A stretch of 64,000 nucleotides of DNA from Streptomyces angustmyceticus (GTDB lineage: Bacteria; Actinomycetota; Actinomycetes; Streptomycetales; Streptomycetaceae), in contig NZ_CP082945.1 of assembly GCF_019933235.1 (NCBI RefSeq), positions 1,922,001 to 1,986,000 on the forward strand. The letters run 5' to 3'. Numbering within the stretch: position 1 is the stretch's first letter; the number at the start of each line of letters is the position of its first letter. This document shows positions 52,797-61,875 of the stretch, piece after piece. The notes under the pieces were generated by a model. That model was given only the letters and a program-made list of their open reading frames with translations, did not search any database and was not told where the DNA came from. Both the position numbers and the translations under genes were made by a program.

Positions 52797-53964
52797 CGCG
52801 GAAGTCTCCTGACTGCTCGTCGAGGCCGCTGCCGGCGACGTCCCGGAAGACGTCCTCCAGGGTCGGGACGGCGTCGGACGAGCGCGAGGGGGCCGACGAG
52901 GAAGAGGAGGCGGCAGCGGCCGCCGGGGCGGACGGGGCCGGTGCGGGGGTGGCGGCCGGTGCGGGGGTGGCGGTGGCCGAGGGGTTCGGGGCCGTGCCGG
53001 TGGTGGGCGAGGCCGCGGCCGCGCGACGGCGGGCGTGCAGGGCGGACCGGAGCTCGTCGGGGGTGCCGAGGGCGCGGATGCGGCCGCGGTGCATCAGGGC
53101 GAGACGGTCGCAGTACTGGTCGGCCTCGTCCATGTAGTGCGTGGTCACCAGGACGGTCATGCCGGTGGCGGCCCGTACGGCGTTGATGTGCTCCCAGACG
53201 CTGGTGCGGGCGATCGGGTCGAGGCCGATGGTCGGCTCGTCGAGCATCAGCAGACGCGGCGCGCTGACCAGGGCCTGGGCGAGTTCGAGACGGCGGACCA
53301 TGCCGCCGGAGTACGTCTTGGCCAGCCGGTCGGCCGCGTCCGTGAGGCCGACGGCCTCCAGTGCCTGGGCGACGCGTGCGGCGCGCTCACGGCGGGAGAC
53401 GTCGAAGACCCGGGCGAACAGCGCGACGTTCTCGCGGCCGGTCAGCCCGGCGTCCGCGGACAGCTGCTGCGGTACGTACCCCAGCAGCCGGCGCACCGCC
53501 ATCCGCTCCTTCGCCGCGTCGTGCCCGAAGACCCGCACCATGCCGGCCGGGACGGGCAGGAGGGTGGTGATACAGCGGATCGCCGTGGTCTTGCCCGCCC
53601 CGTTGGGGCCGAGCAGACCGAAGACCTCTCCGGGGCGGACGGACAGGTCGACGCCGTCCACCGCCTTGGTCTCTCCGAAGGCGTAGCGCAGGGCCCGGCA
53701 GGTCACGGCGTCGGGGGCGGTCGCTTCGGGGCCGTCGGCGGACGCGTCGGGGGCGCCGGCGGTCGCGTCGGGGGCGTCGGCCGTCATGGTCGGGCCGGGG
53801 GTGGTCACATCGGGGCCGGGGGCGGTCTTATCGGGGCCGGGGGCGGTCACGTCCGGGCCGCCGTCGGTCGCCGTCGGTCCCGCGGGCGCGGGCGTGTGCG
53901 GCGCGCCGGGCGGTACGGCAGGGCCGGGCGTCCGCCCCGGCCTCTCTTCGTCGTCGCAGGTCAT
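52756..53964 (-). CDS. ABC exporter ATPase (DrrA-like) with repeat-rich termini
   Basis: 402 aa from ATG 53964, with GGAG 7 nt upstream. Walker A GLLGPNGAGKTT, signature TYSGGMVRRLELAQAL, Walker B LLMLDEPTIGLDP and the H-loop TTHYMDEADQ are intact. A Pro/Asp/Thr repeat tail of about 85 residues (GPDVTAPGPDKTAPGPD-like units) precedes the ATPase, and an Ala/Pro/Ser linker of about 55 residues lies before the C-terminal VPTLEDVFRDV motif. These are absent from typical DrrA proteins. Coupled to the permease by overlap. Confidence 0.9.
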   Translation of the reverse strand: MTCDDEERPGRTPGPAVPPGAPHTPAPAGPTATDGGPDVTAPGPDKTAPGPDVTTPGPTMTADAPDATAGAPDASADGPEATAPDAVTCRALRYAFGETKAVDGVDLSVRPGEVFGLLGPNGAGKTTAIRCITTLLPVPAGMVRVFGHDAAKERMAVRRLLGYVPQQLSADAGLTGRENVALFARVFDVSRRERAARVAQALEAVGLTDAADRLAKTYSGGMVRRLELAQALVSAPRLLMLDEPTIGLDPIARTSVWEHINAVRAATGMTVLVTTHYMDEADQYCDRLALMHRGRIRALGTPDELRSALHARRRAAAASPTTGTAPNPSATATPAPAATPAPAPSAPAAAAASSSSSAPSRSSDAVPTLEDVFRDVAGSGLDEQSGDFRDVRSTRRTAHRVG

Positions 53965-54321
53965 ATGCGCTCCGCTTCGTCGTGCCGGCGGTGGGCGCGC
54001 CCGTACGGGGCCGGCCGGCACGTCGTCCGGCGAGCCGGGGGGACTCCCCCGCAGCCATGCTCCGGATTTTATCTCCGCGCACGGGGACACGGCCGGACGC
54101 GCGCGGCGCGGATATCGAACGGCCCAGCGGGGAGCTTGGAGCCGGTCCGCGCCCGGGAGCCCGCTCGCACCGGAATCCGGCATCCGGCATCCGGTGGGCG
54201 ACGGGCGGCGGGCGGCAGACGGCAGACGGCAGACGGCATCCTGCCCGGTACGGACCGACGGACGGGCCGACCAGTGGTCGGGCAGATGGGCGGACCGGCA
54301 CCGGCCCCCACGAGAACCCGC
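53965..54321. other. Intergenic with short repeats
   Basis: 357 bp between the ABC ATPase and ulaA genes, both minus strand. It contains CAGACGG copies and a GCATCCGG duplication near 54,180. No gene is supported. Confidence 0.6.
54216..54236. repeat. Three tandem copies of CAGACGG
   Basis: Same 7-bp unit as the five-copy array at 16,926, also noncoding. Confidence 0.9.
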
Positions 54322-55896
54322 TCAGCCGCCCTTGGGTGCCGATGCCGGCGGCGGTGGCGGCGTCGGTGCCCCCGCCGGCGGCGCGATCTTCGCGTGGGCC
54401 CGGTCCGGCGCCGTGGCCGTGCCGGACGCCGCGGGGGCCGGGCGCGGCAGGACGGCGTCGCGGCGGGCGCCCGGGTCCCAGCCGGTGTCGACGACCCGCT
54501 TCTGGAAGAGGATCGCCGCGCCCAGGAGTGCCGCGCCGAGAGCCAGCGCCAAGACGGTGCCGCCGGTGGCGCCCGCCTTGGCGGCGTTGCCGAGCAGGGT
54601 GCCGAACCAGCCGAAGTCGGCATCGCCGAAGGTGGTGTTCTCCTTGCCGAACGCCCCGAGCACCTTGAGCAGCAGCGCGGGCAGGAACGTGATCAGCACG
54701 CCGTTCAGGAAGGCGCCGACGACCGCACCGCGGCGGCCACCGGTGGCATTGCCGTAGACACCGGCCGCGCCTCCGGTGAAGAAGTGCGGTACGAGCCCCG
54801 GCAGGACCAGCGCGAGGCCGAGCGCCGGGTGACCCACCCAGGTCAGCAGGGCGAGGCTGACCAGGCCGCCGGCGAAGCTGGCGAGAAAGCCGATGAGCAC
54901 CGCGTTCTGCGCGTACGGGAAGACGATCGGGGCGTCGAGGGACGGCACCGCGCCCGGCACCAGCTTGCCCGCGATGCCCTGGAACGCCGGGACCAGTTCG
55001 CCCAGGATCGTCCGGACACCGAAGAGGATCACCGCGACCGCGATCCCGAACTGCAGGCCCTGCATGACGGACTGCATGACGTAGTTGCCGAGGTCGCCGG
55101 CCGCGCTGCCGCCGCCCGCCGCGAACGCCTTGAACGCCGTCGCCCGGCCCACGCGCGCCAGGTAGACCAGCGCCATGACGACGTAGATCAGCACCATGGA
55201 CAGTGCCGTGGCGACCATCGAGTCCCGCAGGAAGCGCAGCCCTTCGGGCAGTTTCATGTCCTCCGTGCTGCGGCTGCGCCTGCCGACGAGTTGCCCGGCG
55301 GCGCCCGCGACGACGTAGCCGGCGGTGCCGAAGTGGCCGATGGCGATGCTGTTGTTGCCGGTGACGCGCTTGGTCCAGGGGTGCGCGAAGGCCGGCATCG
55401 CCACCAGCAGGATGCCCAGCAGCAGGCCGCCGACGACGACCACGCTCACCGAGGAGCGTCCCGAGGTCGCCAGGACCATGGTCAGCAGGGTGGCCATGAA
55501 CAGCATGTGATGGCCGGTCAGGAACACGTACCGCAGCGGGGTGAAGCGGGCCAGCAGCAGGGCGACCGCGAAGCCCAGGATCATCAGCCAGGCGACGCGC
55601 GCGCCGAACTGCGCCTGGGCGATGCCGACGATCGCCTCGTTGGTCGGGATCACGCCGTGCGCCCCGGTCGCGCCCTGGATCATGCCGCCCAGCGGGCCGA
55701 GGGAGCTGACCACCAGCTGCGCCCCGGCGCCGATCAGCAGAAAGCCGAGCGTCGCCTTGATGGCGCCGCCGGCCACCTGGCCCGCGGTCTTCCGCAGCGC
55801 GAGCAGACCGGCCGCCGTGATCAGGCCGATCAGATACGCGGGTTGGCTGAGGATCTCGTTCACGAGAAACGTGGCGAGGGATATGAGCCGGTCCAT
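54322..55896 (-). CDS. ulaA: PTS ascorbate-type IIC component (UlaA family)
   Basis: 524 aa. About eleven membrane segments, with the UlaA signatures GVIPTNEAIVGIAQAQFG, FTPLRYVFLTGHHMLFMAT and GNNSIAIGHFGTAGY. Known function: uptake of L-ascorbate with phosphorylation by IIA and IIB; the actual sugar here may differ. The last 60 residues are a Pro/Ala-rich cytoplasmic tail. It follows the IIA-IIB gene in an operon. Confidence 0.9.
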   Translation of the reverse strand: MDRLISLATFLVNEILSQPAYLIGLITAAGLLALRKTAGQVAGGAIKATLGFLLIGAGAQLVVSSLGPLGGMIQGATGAHGVIPTNEAIVGIAQAQFGARVAWLMILGFAVALLLARFTPLRYVFLTGHHMLFMATLLTMVLATSGRSSVSVVVVGGLLLGILLVAMPAFAHPWTKRVTGNNSIAIGHFGTAGYVVAGAAGQLVGRRSRSTEDMKLPEGLRFLRDSMVATALSMVLIYVVMALVYLARVGRATAFKAFAAGGGSAAGDLGNYVMQSVMQGLQFGIAVAVILFGVRTILGELVPAFQGIAGKLVPGAVPSLDAPIVFPYAQNAVLIGFLASFAGGLVSLALLTWVGHPALGLALVLPGLVPHFFTGGAAGVYGNATGGRRGAVVGAFLNGVLITFLPALLLKVLGAFGKENTTFGDADFGWFGTLLGNAAKAGATGGTVLALALGAALLGAAILFQKRVVDTGWDPGARRDAVLPRPAPAASGTATAPDRAHAKIAPPAGAPTPPPPPASAPKGG

Positions 55897-55941
55897 GGTG
55901 GCCGTCCGTCCTCCCGGCTGGTGGGCGAGGGGTTTCCTGTG

Positions 55942-55969
55942 TCGGGTGTCAGGCGTCGGGTGTCAGGCG
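55942..55969. repeat. Two tandem copies of TCGGGTGTCAGGCG
   Basis: 14-bp perfect duplication in the 107-bp gap between the two PTS genes. Confidence 0.85.
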
Positions 55970-56003
55970 TACGGGGCGGGCGCCGCCGGTCGGGCCCGAG
56001 TGC

Positions 56004-56891
56004 TCACACGTCGTAGATGTCGCGGAGGACGCGGTCGACCTCGGGGCCGCTGGTGAAGTCCTCGACGGCCTGCACCGGGATGCCGGCCTCGCCCAGCGTC
56101 CTGGCGATCTCCCGGGAGGTGAGGATCGCGACGGCCCCGGACGCCTTGCCCTTGGCCGAGATGGTGTCGGTCGCCTCCACCGTCACATGGCGGGACCAGC
56201 CCCAGCGGTCGAGCACCTGCTCCAGCGTGTTCTTCAGGAAGAGGCTGGTGCCCACGCCGTTGCCGCACACGGTCAGGATCGTGTGGTGCGCCTGCGCGCC
56301 GCCGGTTTGCTCGGGTGCGGCCGGGGCGGATGCGGCCGGGGACTGGTCACCTGCCGCCGCGGGCCGGCCGGTTGTGGCCCGGCCCGTTGCGGTCCGCTCG
56401 CGCTCGGCGGCCTCGTCCCGCGGCCGGTCACCGCGCTCCCCCTGCGTCCCGGCGAGCACCGCGCGCAGTGCGTCCGGATCGGCCGCGTCCTGCAGGGCCC
56501 GCGCCCTCTCCGGGTCGGCGAGCAGTCGGGCGAGCGCGGCCATCGCCGCCGTGTGCGCGCCGGAGTCCTCGGCGGCCAGCCCCACGACCAGGTGCACCGG
56601 GTCGTTCGTCTCATGGCCGAACTCCACCGGCTCGTCCAGCCGGACCCAGCACATCCCGGTCCGGAGGACGGCGGGCGAGGGGCGGGCGTGGACGAAGGCG
56701 AAGCCGGGAGCGATGACGAGGTAGGGCCCGTTCTCCTCGACGTTGCGGATCATCTCCGCGGTGTAGGTGTCGGTGGCGGCGCCCGTCTCCACCAGCAGCC
56801 CGCCCGCCGTGCGTATCGCTTCCCGCCAGTCCGCCACCCGGACGCCGAGGCGTACGGCCGTCGCGGGGAGAAGATCGTTGAGCGCTGCCAT
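56004..56891 (-). CDS. PTS IIA-IIB fusion of the ascorbate/mannitol type
   Basis: 295 aa. The N-terminal IIA domain has its phosphorylated histidine His68 in PGFAFVHARPS. A Pro/Ala/Arg-rich linker covers about 150-200. The C-terminal IIB domain has Cys209 in TVCGNGVGTSLF, which accepts phosphate from His68. In E. coli these are separate (UlaC, UlaB); the fusion supplies both to the IIC encoded next. General EI/HPr must come from elsewhere. Divergent from the lipoprotein gene. Confidence 0.9.
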   Translation of the reverse strand: MAALNDLLPATAVRLGVRVADWREAIRTAGGLLVETGAATDTYTAEMIRNVEENGPYLVIAPGFAFVHARPSPAVLRTGMCWVRLDEPVEFGHETNDPVHLVVGLAAEDSGAHTAAMAALARLLADPERARALQDAADPDALRAVLAGTQGERGDRPRDEAAERERTATGRATTGRPAAAGDQSPAASAPAAPEQTGGAQAHHTILTVCGNGVGTSLFLKNTLEQVLDRWGWSRHVTVEATDTISAKGKASGAVAILTSREIARTLGEAGIPVQAVEDFTSGPEVDRVLRDIYDV

Positions 56892-56946
56892 GGCAGGGGA
56901 CTCTACCTACGCCCAGGTGGCCCGCACACCCGTCCGGAAGCAGGAA

Positions 56947-56967
56947 TTCCGCGGGTTTTCCGCGGAA
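56947..56967. promoter_or_regulatory. Perfect palindrome TTCCGCGG-GTTTT-CCGCGGAA upstream of the PTS operon
   Basis: 8-bp arms, 5-nt spacer, 56 nt upstream of the PTS start. It could be an operator or an RNA hairpin in the leader. Confidence 0.45.
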
Positions 56968-57071
56968 CTGCCGCGGCGGCCAACGGCCTTGACAGCCGCT
57001 TGTGGGCGCAGAAGCCTGGTTCTTCCGGCAGTTGCCGGATGTCGGGTGATACCGGGGGAATCGGGGGACTC

Positions 57072-58232
57072 ATGGTGAGGTACACCTCTGCGCGCGCGGC
57101 GAACGGGAGAGCGGTGGCGGGCACGGACACGCCCACGCGCACCGACGCGGAAGCGGACACGCACACGGCCCCGGATACGCACTCCCCCACGGACGCGGAC
57201 GCGTGCTCCCCCACCGACGCGGCACGGCCGGACGGGAGGCGCCGCGCCGCCGCCACCCGCCCGGCGCGCCCGCCCCGGCGCCCGCGCGGCAGCAGCCGGG
57301 CCGCCGGCCTCTGCGCGGCGGCCCTCGCCCTCGCCCTCCCCCTGGCGGCCTGTTCCGCGGACGGGGGAGGCGACGGCCGGGCGGGCGGTTCCCGCAGCCC
57401 GGCGGCCGGTCCGGCGCCGTCCCCGAGCGCGACCCCGACCGTCGATCCCGCCGCCTACCGCCGTGCCCTGACCGGCGCTCTCGGGCCGCTCGACGGTGCC
57501 CTGCGTGCGGTGGACGACGCCCACGACGGCGGGCCGCTCGGCAAGGCGCTCGACCGGGCGGCGGCCAGGGCGGACACCGCCGCCGACACCCTGCAGTCGG
57601 CCGCCGCGCCCGACGCCGCCCTCGCCGGGAACGGCCGGCTCGTCACCGCCCTGCGCGCGTTGGGGCAGGACCTGCGCAGCGCCCGTGGCAGCGGCGGCCG
57701 CTGTGCCACCTCGCCCCGCGTCGAACTCCGCACGGCCCGCAGCCCGCAGAGCATCAAGGAGGCCGGCCGCGCCCTCGCCGCCGTGGGCTACGACGTCACC
57801 CTGCGCCTGCCGCGCACGGAGCGGGCCGAGCACCGGCGGCTCGCGAACGGCGCCCTGGTCCGCGACGGCAGCCGGGTCGGCCTGGGGCGGCTGACCGTCA
57901 GGAACGGCACCGCGGGCGATGCGGTGGTGACACTGACCCGCGGCGGCCGGACGGCGTTCTCCCTGTACGTGCGCAAGGGCTCCGAGGCGACCGTGGGCAA
58001 CGTCAACAGCGGTTCGTACGCGGTGTACTTCACGACCGGCGAGGACTGGAACGGCGCCAAGAGGTCCTTCACCCGCGGGTGCAGCTTCGAGAAGTTCGAC
58101 GACAGCGCCACGTTCCGTACGGTGCGGGTGGCGGGCGGGACGCGGTACACGGTGCTGACCTTCACCCTGAACAAGGTGATCGGCGGCAATGCCCGCACGA
58201 GCACGGTGCCTCCCGACGAGTTCCCGTCGTAG
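57072..58232 (+). CDS. Lipoprotein with long low-complexity N-terminus
   Basis: 386 aa if ATG 57072 is used. The lipobox LPLAAC lies near residue 95, far from a normal start, after a Thr/Asp/Ala-rich stretch and a twin Arg-rich segment (GRRRAAATRPARPPRRPRG). Either the start is further downstream at an unusual codon, or the leader is expanded. The mature part is helical, then a beta domain with VGLGRLTVRNGTAGDAVV and YAVYFTTGEDWNGAKRSF. Function unknown. Confidence 0.65.
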   Translation: MVRYTSARAANGRAVAGTDTPTRTDAEADTHTAPDTHSPTDADACSPTDAARPDGRRRAAATRPARPPRRPRGSSRAAGLCAAALALALPLAACSADGGGDGRAGGSRSPAAGPAPSPSATPTVDPAAYRRALTGALGPLDGALRAVDDAHDGGPLGKALDRAAARADTAADTLQSAAAPDAALAGNGRLVTALRALGQDLRSARGSGGRCATSPRVELRTARSPQSIKEAGRALAAVGYDVTLRLPRTERAEHRRLANGALVRDGSRVGLGRLTVRNGTAGDAVVTLTRGGRTAFSLYVRKGSEATVGNVNSGSYAVYFTTGEDWNGAKRSFTRGCSFEKFDDSATFRTVRVAGGTRYTVLTFTLNKVIGGNARTSTVPPDEFPS

Positions 58233-58280
58233 CGGCGGCCGGGGCGGGGCGCGCCGCGGCGGCTCGGTAGGGTGCGCCGG

Positions 58281-58814
58281 ATGGGCGACAGTACGTGGTG
58301 GACTCTGGCGATCGCGGCGGTGACCGGCGGCACGGCGGTGCTCTCCAGCTGGGTCACCAGCCGGGGCAGTGCCCGCGCCGCCAGGCTCCAGGCCGAGATC
58401 GGCGCGCGCTCGCAGCGCGCCGAGCGGCTGCGGGAGAGCCGGCGCACCGCCTACCTGGACCTGATCGAACAGGCCCACCGGATGGGCGAGTTGTTCTGGG
58501 AGATCTCCGCGACGCTCCGGACGCCGGACTCCGCGTCCCGCAGCGCCGCGCTCGACGAGCTGCGGGACCGCGAGGTCGCCGAGTACGCGAGGATCCGTCG
58601 CTGCGCACGGGTCGTCGAACTGGAGGGGCCGTCCTCGGCGGCCGCGGCGGCGCTCGCCCTCCAGAAGGCGACCGGCCCCTTCTACGAGGCCCTCGCGGGC
58701 GATCCGCCCGGCGACAGCGGTCCCCGCGAGAGCTTCGACGCCGCCTACCGTCCCTTCTGGGCGCGGCTGGAGGACTTCGTGGACGCGGCGCGCGCGGCCC
58801 ATCAGACGGACTGA
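58281..58814 (+). CDS. Conserved Streptomyces protein with N-terminal membrane helix
   Basis: 177 aa from ATG 58281. One membrane segment (STWWTLAIAAVTGGTAVLSS) and then a helical, charged region (RAERLRESRRTAYLDLIEQ) and a C-terminal acidic end. Anchored coiled-coil-like protein; no family named. Confidence 0.7.
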   Translation: MGDSTWWTLAIAAVTGGTAVLSSWVTSRGSARAARLQAEIGARSQRAERLRESRRTAYLDLIEQAHRMGELFWEISATLRTPDSASRSAALDELRDREVAEYARIRRCARVVELEGPSSAAAAALALQKATGPFYEALAGDPPGDSGPRESFDAAYRPFWARLEDFVDAARAAHQTD

Positions 58815-58887
58815 GCCGCCCGAGCGGGACCCGCGCCCATGCCGCCGCGGCCGCCGGAGGGGACCGGGGCCCCGGGCGTCGGACTGC

Positions 58888-60111
58888 TTACGGCTCGTCG
58901 TCCCCGCAGGGTGCGAGGGCGAGGAGGGCGACGTCGTCGTGGAAGAGGCGGGTGTGGCGGGGCAGGTCGGTGTTGAGGAAGTTGATGACGTCGTCGGGAG
59001 CGGGGGCGGGTGCACCGGTGAAGCGGTGCCGGAGGCGGTCGAGGAGCGGATAGAAGGCGCCGGTGTGATCGCGGGCCTCGATGAGGCCGTCGGTGCAGAG
59101 CAGCAGGACGTCGCCCCGGTGGAAGCGGTGGGTGTAGGCGACGGGGTCCTCGCCGGCCAGGGCGCCGAGGCCGAGCGGGAGGGCGGGCGGACCGGTGAGG
59201 GCCGTCACCTCGCCGCCGGAGATCAGGACCGGCTCGATGTGCCCCTGGTTGACGATCGTGACGCGCCGGGCCGGGGCGTCGTACTCGACCAGCACGGCGG
59301 TGACGAACAGCTCGTCGTCGGGGAGCTCTTCGGCCTCGCGTCGCAGGCGCCGTTCCATCCGGGCGGCCACGGCCGGCAGGTCCCCGGGGTCGTGGACGGC
59401 CTCGCGGAAGCTGCCGAGGATGTCGGCGACCGTGCGGACGGCCTGGAGTCCCTTGCCCCGGACGTCACCGATGATGGCGCGCTCGCCCCACTGTGTGGCA
59501 CGGATGTCGTAGAGGTCGCCGCCGACCATGGTGCCGACCTCGCCGGAGCGGTGGAGACCGGCGGCGAGCACCCGTCCGACCCGGTGCGGCACCGGGCGCA
59601 GCAGGGTCCGCATCAGGGCCTCGGCCACCGAGTTGGCCCGCACCAGGTGCTGTTCCTGGCGCCGGCGGTGGGCCGCCAGCGCCACCCCGAGGAAGCCGAC
59701 GAGGCCGGTGGCGATATAGGCGGCGACGTGGTGGGTCTCCCACTGCTCGTGGAGGTTGTGGCCGGTGCAGCAGGGGGTGCCGGCCACCACCCCTTCCAGC
59801 ACGATGCCGACCACCGTGTACGCCGCGACGCCGAGCGGGCCGAGGGCGTACGCGGCGATCACCGGCAGGGCGATGAGCAGGAAGCTCACGGCCCACGGGG
59901 TGGGGCTGGCGGTCTCCAGCAGCATGACGAACGCGATGTAGCCGGCCGGCAGCCAGCGCATCCAGGCCGGGGGCCGGGGCACCGCGAGGCCGCTGTGGTC
60001 CGCGATCTCCACGCGGCGCCGGCCCCGGCGTCCTGCGCCCGGCGGGCGGTCCGGTCCGCTGCCGTCCCCACGACCGTTCCGCTGAAAGATCCGCTCACCC
60101 CACCTGTCCAC
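58888..60111 (-). CDS. Membrane-bound SpoIIE/PP2C-type serine phosphatase
   Basis: 407 aa from GTG 60111, with GGGAG 5 nt upstream; other starts are possible. Three or four membrane segments (MRWLPAGYIAFVMLLE, FLLIALPVIAAYALGPLG and AAYIATGLVGFLGVALAA) precede a SpoIIE catalytic domain with GEVGTMVGGDLYD, IIGDVRGKGLQA, DDELFVTAVLVEYD and LLLCTDGLIEARD. These metal-binding aspartates are all kept. Role: dephosphorylating an anti-sigma antagonist; its partner could be an ATP-binding regulator such as that at 29,555, but they are not linked. Confidence 0.88.
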   Translation of the reverse strand: MDRWGERIFQRNGRGDGSGPDRPPGAGRRGRRRVEIADHSGLAVPRPPAWMRWLPAGYIAFVMLLETASPTPWAVSFLLIALPVIAAYALGPLGVAAYTVVGIVLEGVVAGTPCCTGHNLHEQWETHHVAAYIATGLVGFLGVALAAHRRRQEQHLVRANSVAEALMRTLLRPVPHRVGRVLAAGLHRSGEVGTMVGGDLYDIRATQWGERAIIGDVRGKGLQAVRTVADILGSFREAVHDPGDLPAVAARMERRLRREAEELPDDELFVTAVLVEYDAPARRVTIVNQGHIEPVLISGGEVTALTGPPALPLGLGALAGEDPVAYTHRFHRGDVLLLCTDGLIEARDHTGAFYPLLDRLRHRFTGAPAPAPDDVINFLNTDLPRHTRLFHDDVALLALAPCGDDEP

Positions 60112-60243
60112 CCGGGCTCCCGACGCGGCCGCGATCAAGACAGCACAGCCTGACGCGGCTGGCGGGCCCGGCCCGGCCATTACGCCGTCGGCGGCATGTC
60201 CCGGGCGGCGGTGACGGGATGGGAGACGGGAAGGGGCGCGGGC

Positions 60244-60999
60244 TCACCGCTTGTGCGGGAGAAGGCCCTGGGTGTAGTCCTCGGTGGCCGGTGGGTGCCG
60301 CGAGGTGTAAGGGCACTTCCAGTCCTCTTCGGTGAACCGCCCCGAGTAGTGCCGGGCGGGCTGTTCGTACTCGTACTCCGTGAAACTCGGATTGACGGAA
60401 CCGTTGTTCTTGGCCTCGCGCCGACGGATCGCGTCCTGCATCGAGTAGAAGTTCTCGCCGAGGAGCGTGAACTGGGTGAGGGAGTTGAAGGCGATGGCCG
60501 CCGTCGTGAAGCGGCGGCTCGCCCGGGACGAGCCGGGGTGCATCCCGACGACGAAGAAGGCGTGCCCGCCCGCGTGGAATCCGAAATGGGCCTGCTCGGG
60601 GTCGGAGGATGCTCCCGCGTCCAGGCCGAAGGTGCGGCTGTCGAGGTCGTGCATGTGCTGCAGATGCCGCCAGAGGAGTTCCTCGTAGGCGTGCTCGTCG
60701 ACCGTGCCGGGCTCTTCGAACGTCGCGACGAAGGTGCGGAAGCTCTGGTCGGACAGCAGGGGACGGACGGCGTCGACATACGCCACGAGGTCGCGGTGGT
60801 TCTCTTCCGCCGACGCCTCGTCGCCCAGTCTTCGGTAGTGCCGGTGGGTGAGACCACGGCGTTTCAGTGCGGCGCGGGCACCCAGGCAGCTGAACTCCCG
60901 GGTCTGGATGAAGCGTTCCAGTTCGGCGCGCAGCGCGTCGGTGCGTACGCCGTCCGCGCGCAGGGGGTCGGTGGATATCGCGGTGCTGTGTTCATTCAT
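60244..60999 (-). CDS. YqcI/YcgG (GntA-like) heme-dependent protein
   Basis: 251 aa from ATG 60999; the longer frame was rejected. The signature HFGFHAGGHAFFVVGMHPG, then SSRASRRFTTAAIAFNSL and MQDAIRRREAKNNGSVNP, is that of the YqcI/YcgG family. Its characterised member GntA is a heme-dependent N-hydroxylase of guanidine compounds in guanitoxin formation. The histidines in the first motif are candidates for heme or metal ligands. Here no guanitoxin genes are present, so the substrate is open. Confidence 0.8.
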   Translation of the reverse strand: MNEHSTAISTDPLRADGVRTDALRAELERFIQTREFSCLGARAALKRRGLTHRHYRRLGDEASAEENHRDLVAYVDAVRPLLSDQSFRTFVATFEEPGTVDEHAYEELLWRHLQHMHDLDSRTFGLDAGASSDPEQAHFGFHAGGHAFFVVGMHPGSSRASRRFTTAAIAFNSLTQFTLLGENFYSMQDAIRRREAKNNGSVNPSFTEYEYEQPARHYSGRFTEEDWKCPYTSRHPPATEDYTQGLLPHKR

Positions 61000-61153
61000 C
61001 GTGAGACCTTGGCCGGATCCGGTGGTTGACCCCATGACAGTGCGGGGCGCCGGGACCATCGGCAAGGCATTAACCGGACGAAGAGCGACAAGTCAAGCCG
61101 TGTCCCCCTTCGGGGAAACGGGGGCGCGAGGGAGGTCCAAGGTCTCCCCGTAC

Positions 61154-61825
61154 TCAGCCCTGCGGCCCACTGGGCCCCCCGCGCCGGGCGAAGGCGAGGA
61201 TGTCGGGGACCGCTTCGCGCAGGCTCGTGAAGTGGCGGTGGACGCCGTCCACGGCAGTCGCGCTGTTGACGCCCCAGACCGTCATGCCGGCCCGCAGGCC
61301 CGCTTCGACTCCGGAGGGGGCGTCCTCCACGACCAGGCAGTCCTCGGGCCGGGCACCGAGCCGCTCGGCGGCCCGCAGGTACGGCACGGGCGAGGGCTTG
61401 CCCTCTTCCACCGCGGCCGCGTCCACGATGATCTCCGGGACCGGCAGACCGGTGCGGGCGAATCGCCCGCGCACCCGGTGCTCGTAGTTGGAGGTCACCA
61501 GCGCCCACGCCCCCGAGGGCAGAGCACCCAGCAGCTCCGAGGCGCCGTCGAAGGCCCCGTAGACGCCGGACCGGACGTCCTCGTCCTCCAATGCGTGCAG
61601 CGCCGCCAGGCACTCCTGCGGGTCCTGGTCCGGGACCACTCTCGCGAAGGTCTCCCACGGCCGCGTCCGCAGCGCCACCCGGTGCACCTCGTCCGCGTCC
61701 ACGCCGTATCGCCCCGCCCACGTCGCCCAGACCCGGCGCTGGTTGTCCACGGCGTCGATCAATGTGCCGTCGACGTCGAAGAGCACACACATCCTGGGTT
61801 CGGGCCGCACTCGTTCACCGGTCAC
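61154..61825 (-). CDS. HAD-superfamily hydrolase (phosphoglycolate phosphatase-like)
   Basis: 223 aa from GTG 61825 (ATG 61792 is an alternative). Motif I CVLFDVDGTLIDAVD, motif II VTSNYEHRVRG, motif III GKPSPVPYLRAAE and motif IV CLVVEDAPSGVEAGLRAG are complete, with a helical cap after motif I. Substrate unknown; sugar phosphatases of this type are common. It lies downstream of the methyltransferase gene on the same strand. Confidence 0.88.
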   Translation of the reverse strand: MTGERVRPEPRMCVLFDVDGTLIDAVDNQRRVWATWAGRYGVDADEVHRVALRTRPWETFARVVPDQDPQECLAALHALEDEDVRSGVYGAFDGASELLGALPSGAWALVTSNYEHRVRGRFARTGLPVPEIIVDAAAVEEGKPSPVPYLRAAERLGARPEDCLVVEDAPSGVEAGLRAGMTVWGVNSATAVDGVHRHFTSLREAVPDILAFARRGGPSGPQG

Positions 61826-61875
61826 GCCGCGATCATGCCAGGTGGACCCTGGAATCGCTTTCGGTCCACCGCCCC

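Noticed and set aside
53035..56016. 993-codon plus-strand open frame opposite the ABC ATPase and ulaA
   Set aside because: Gly/Ala/Arg-rich shadow; the minus strand encodes well-known families.
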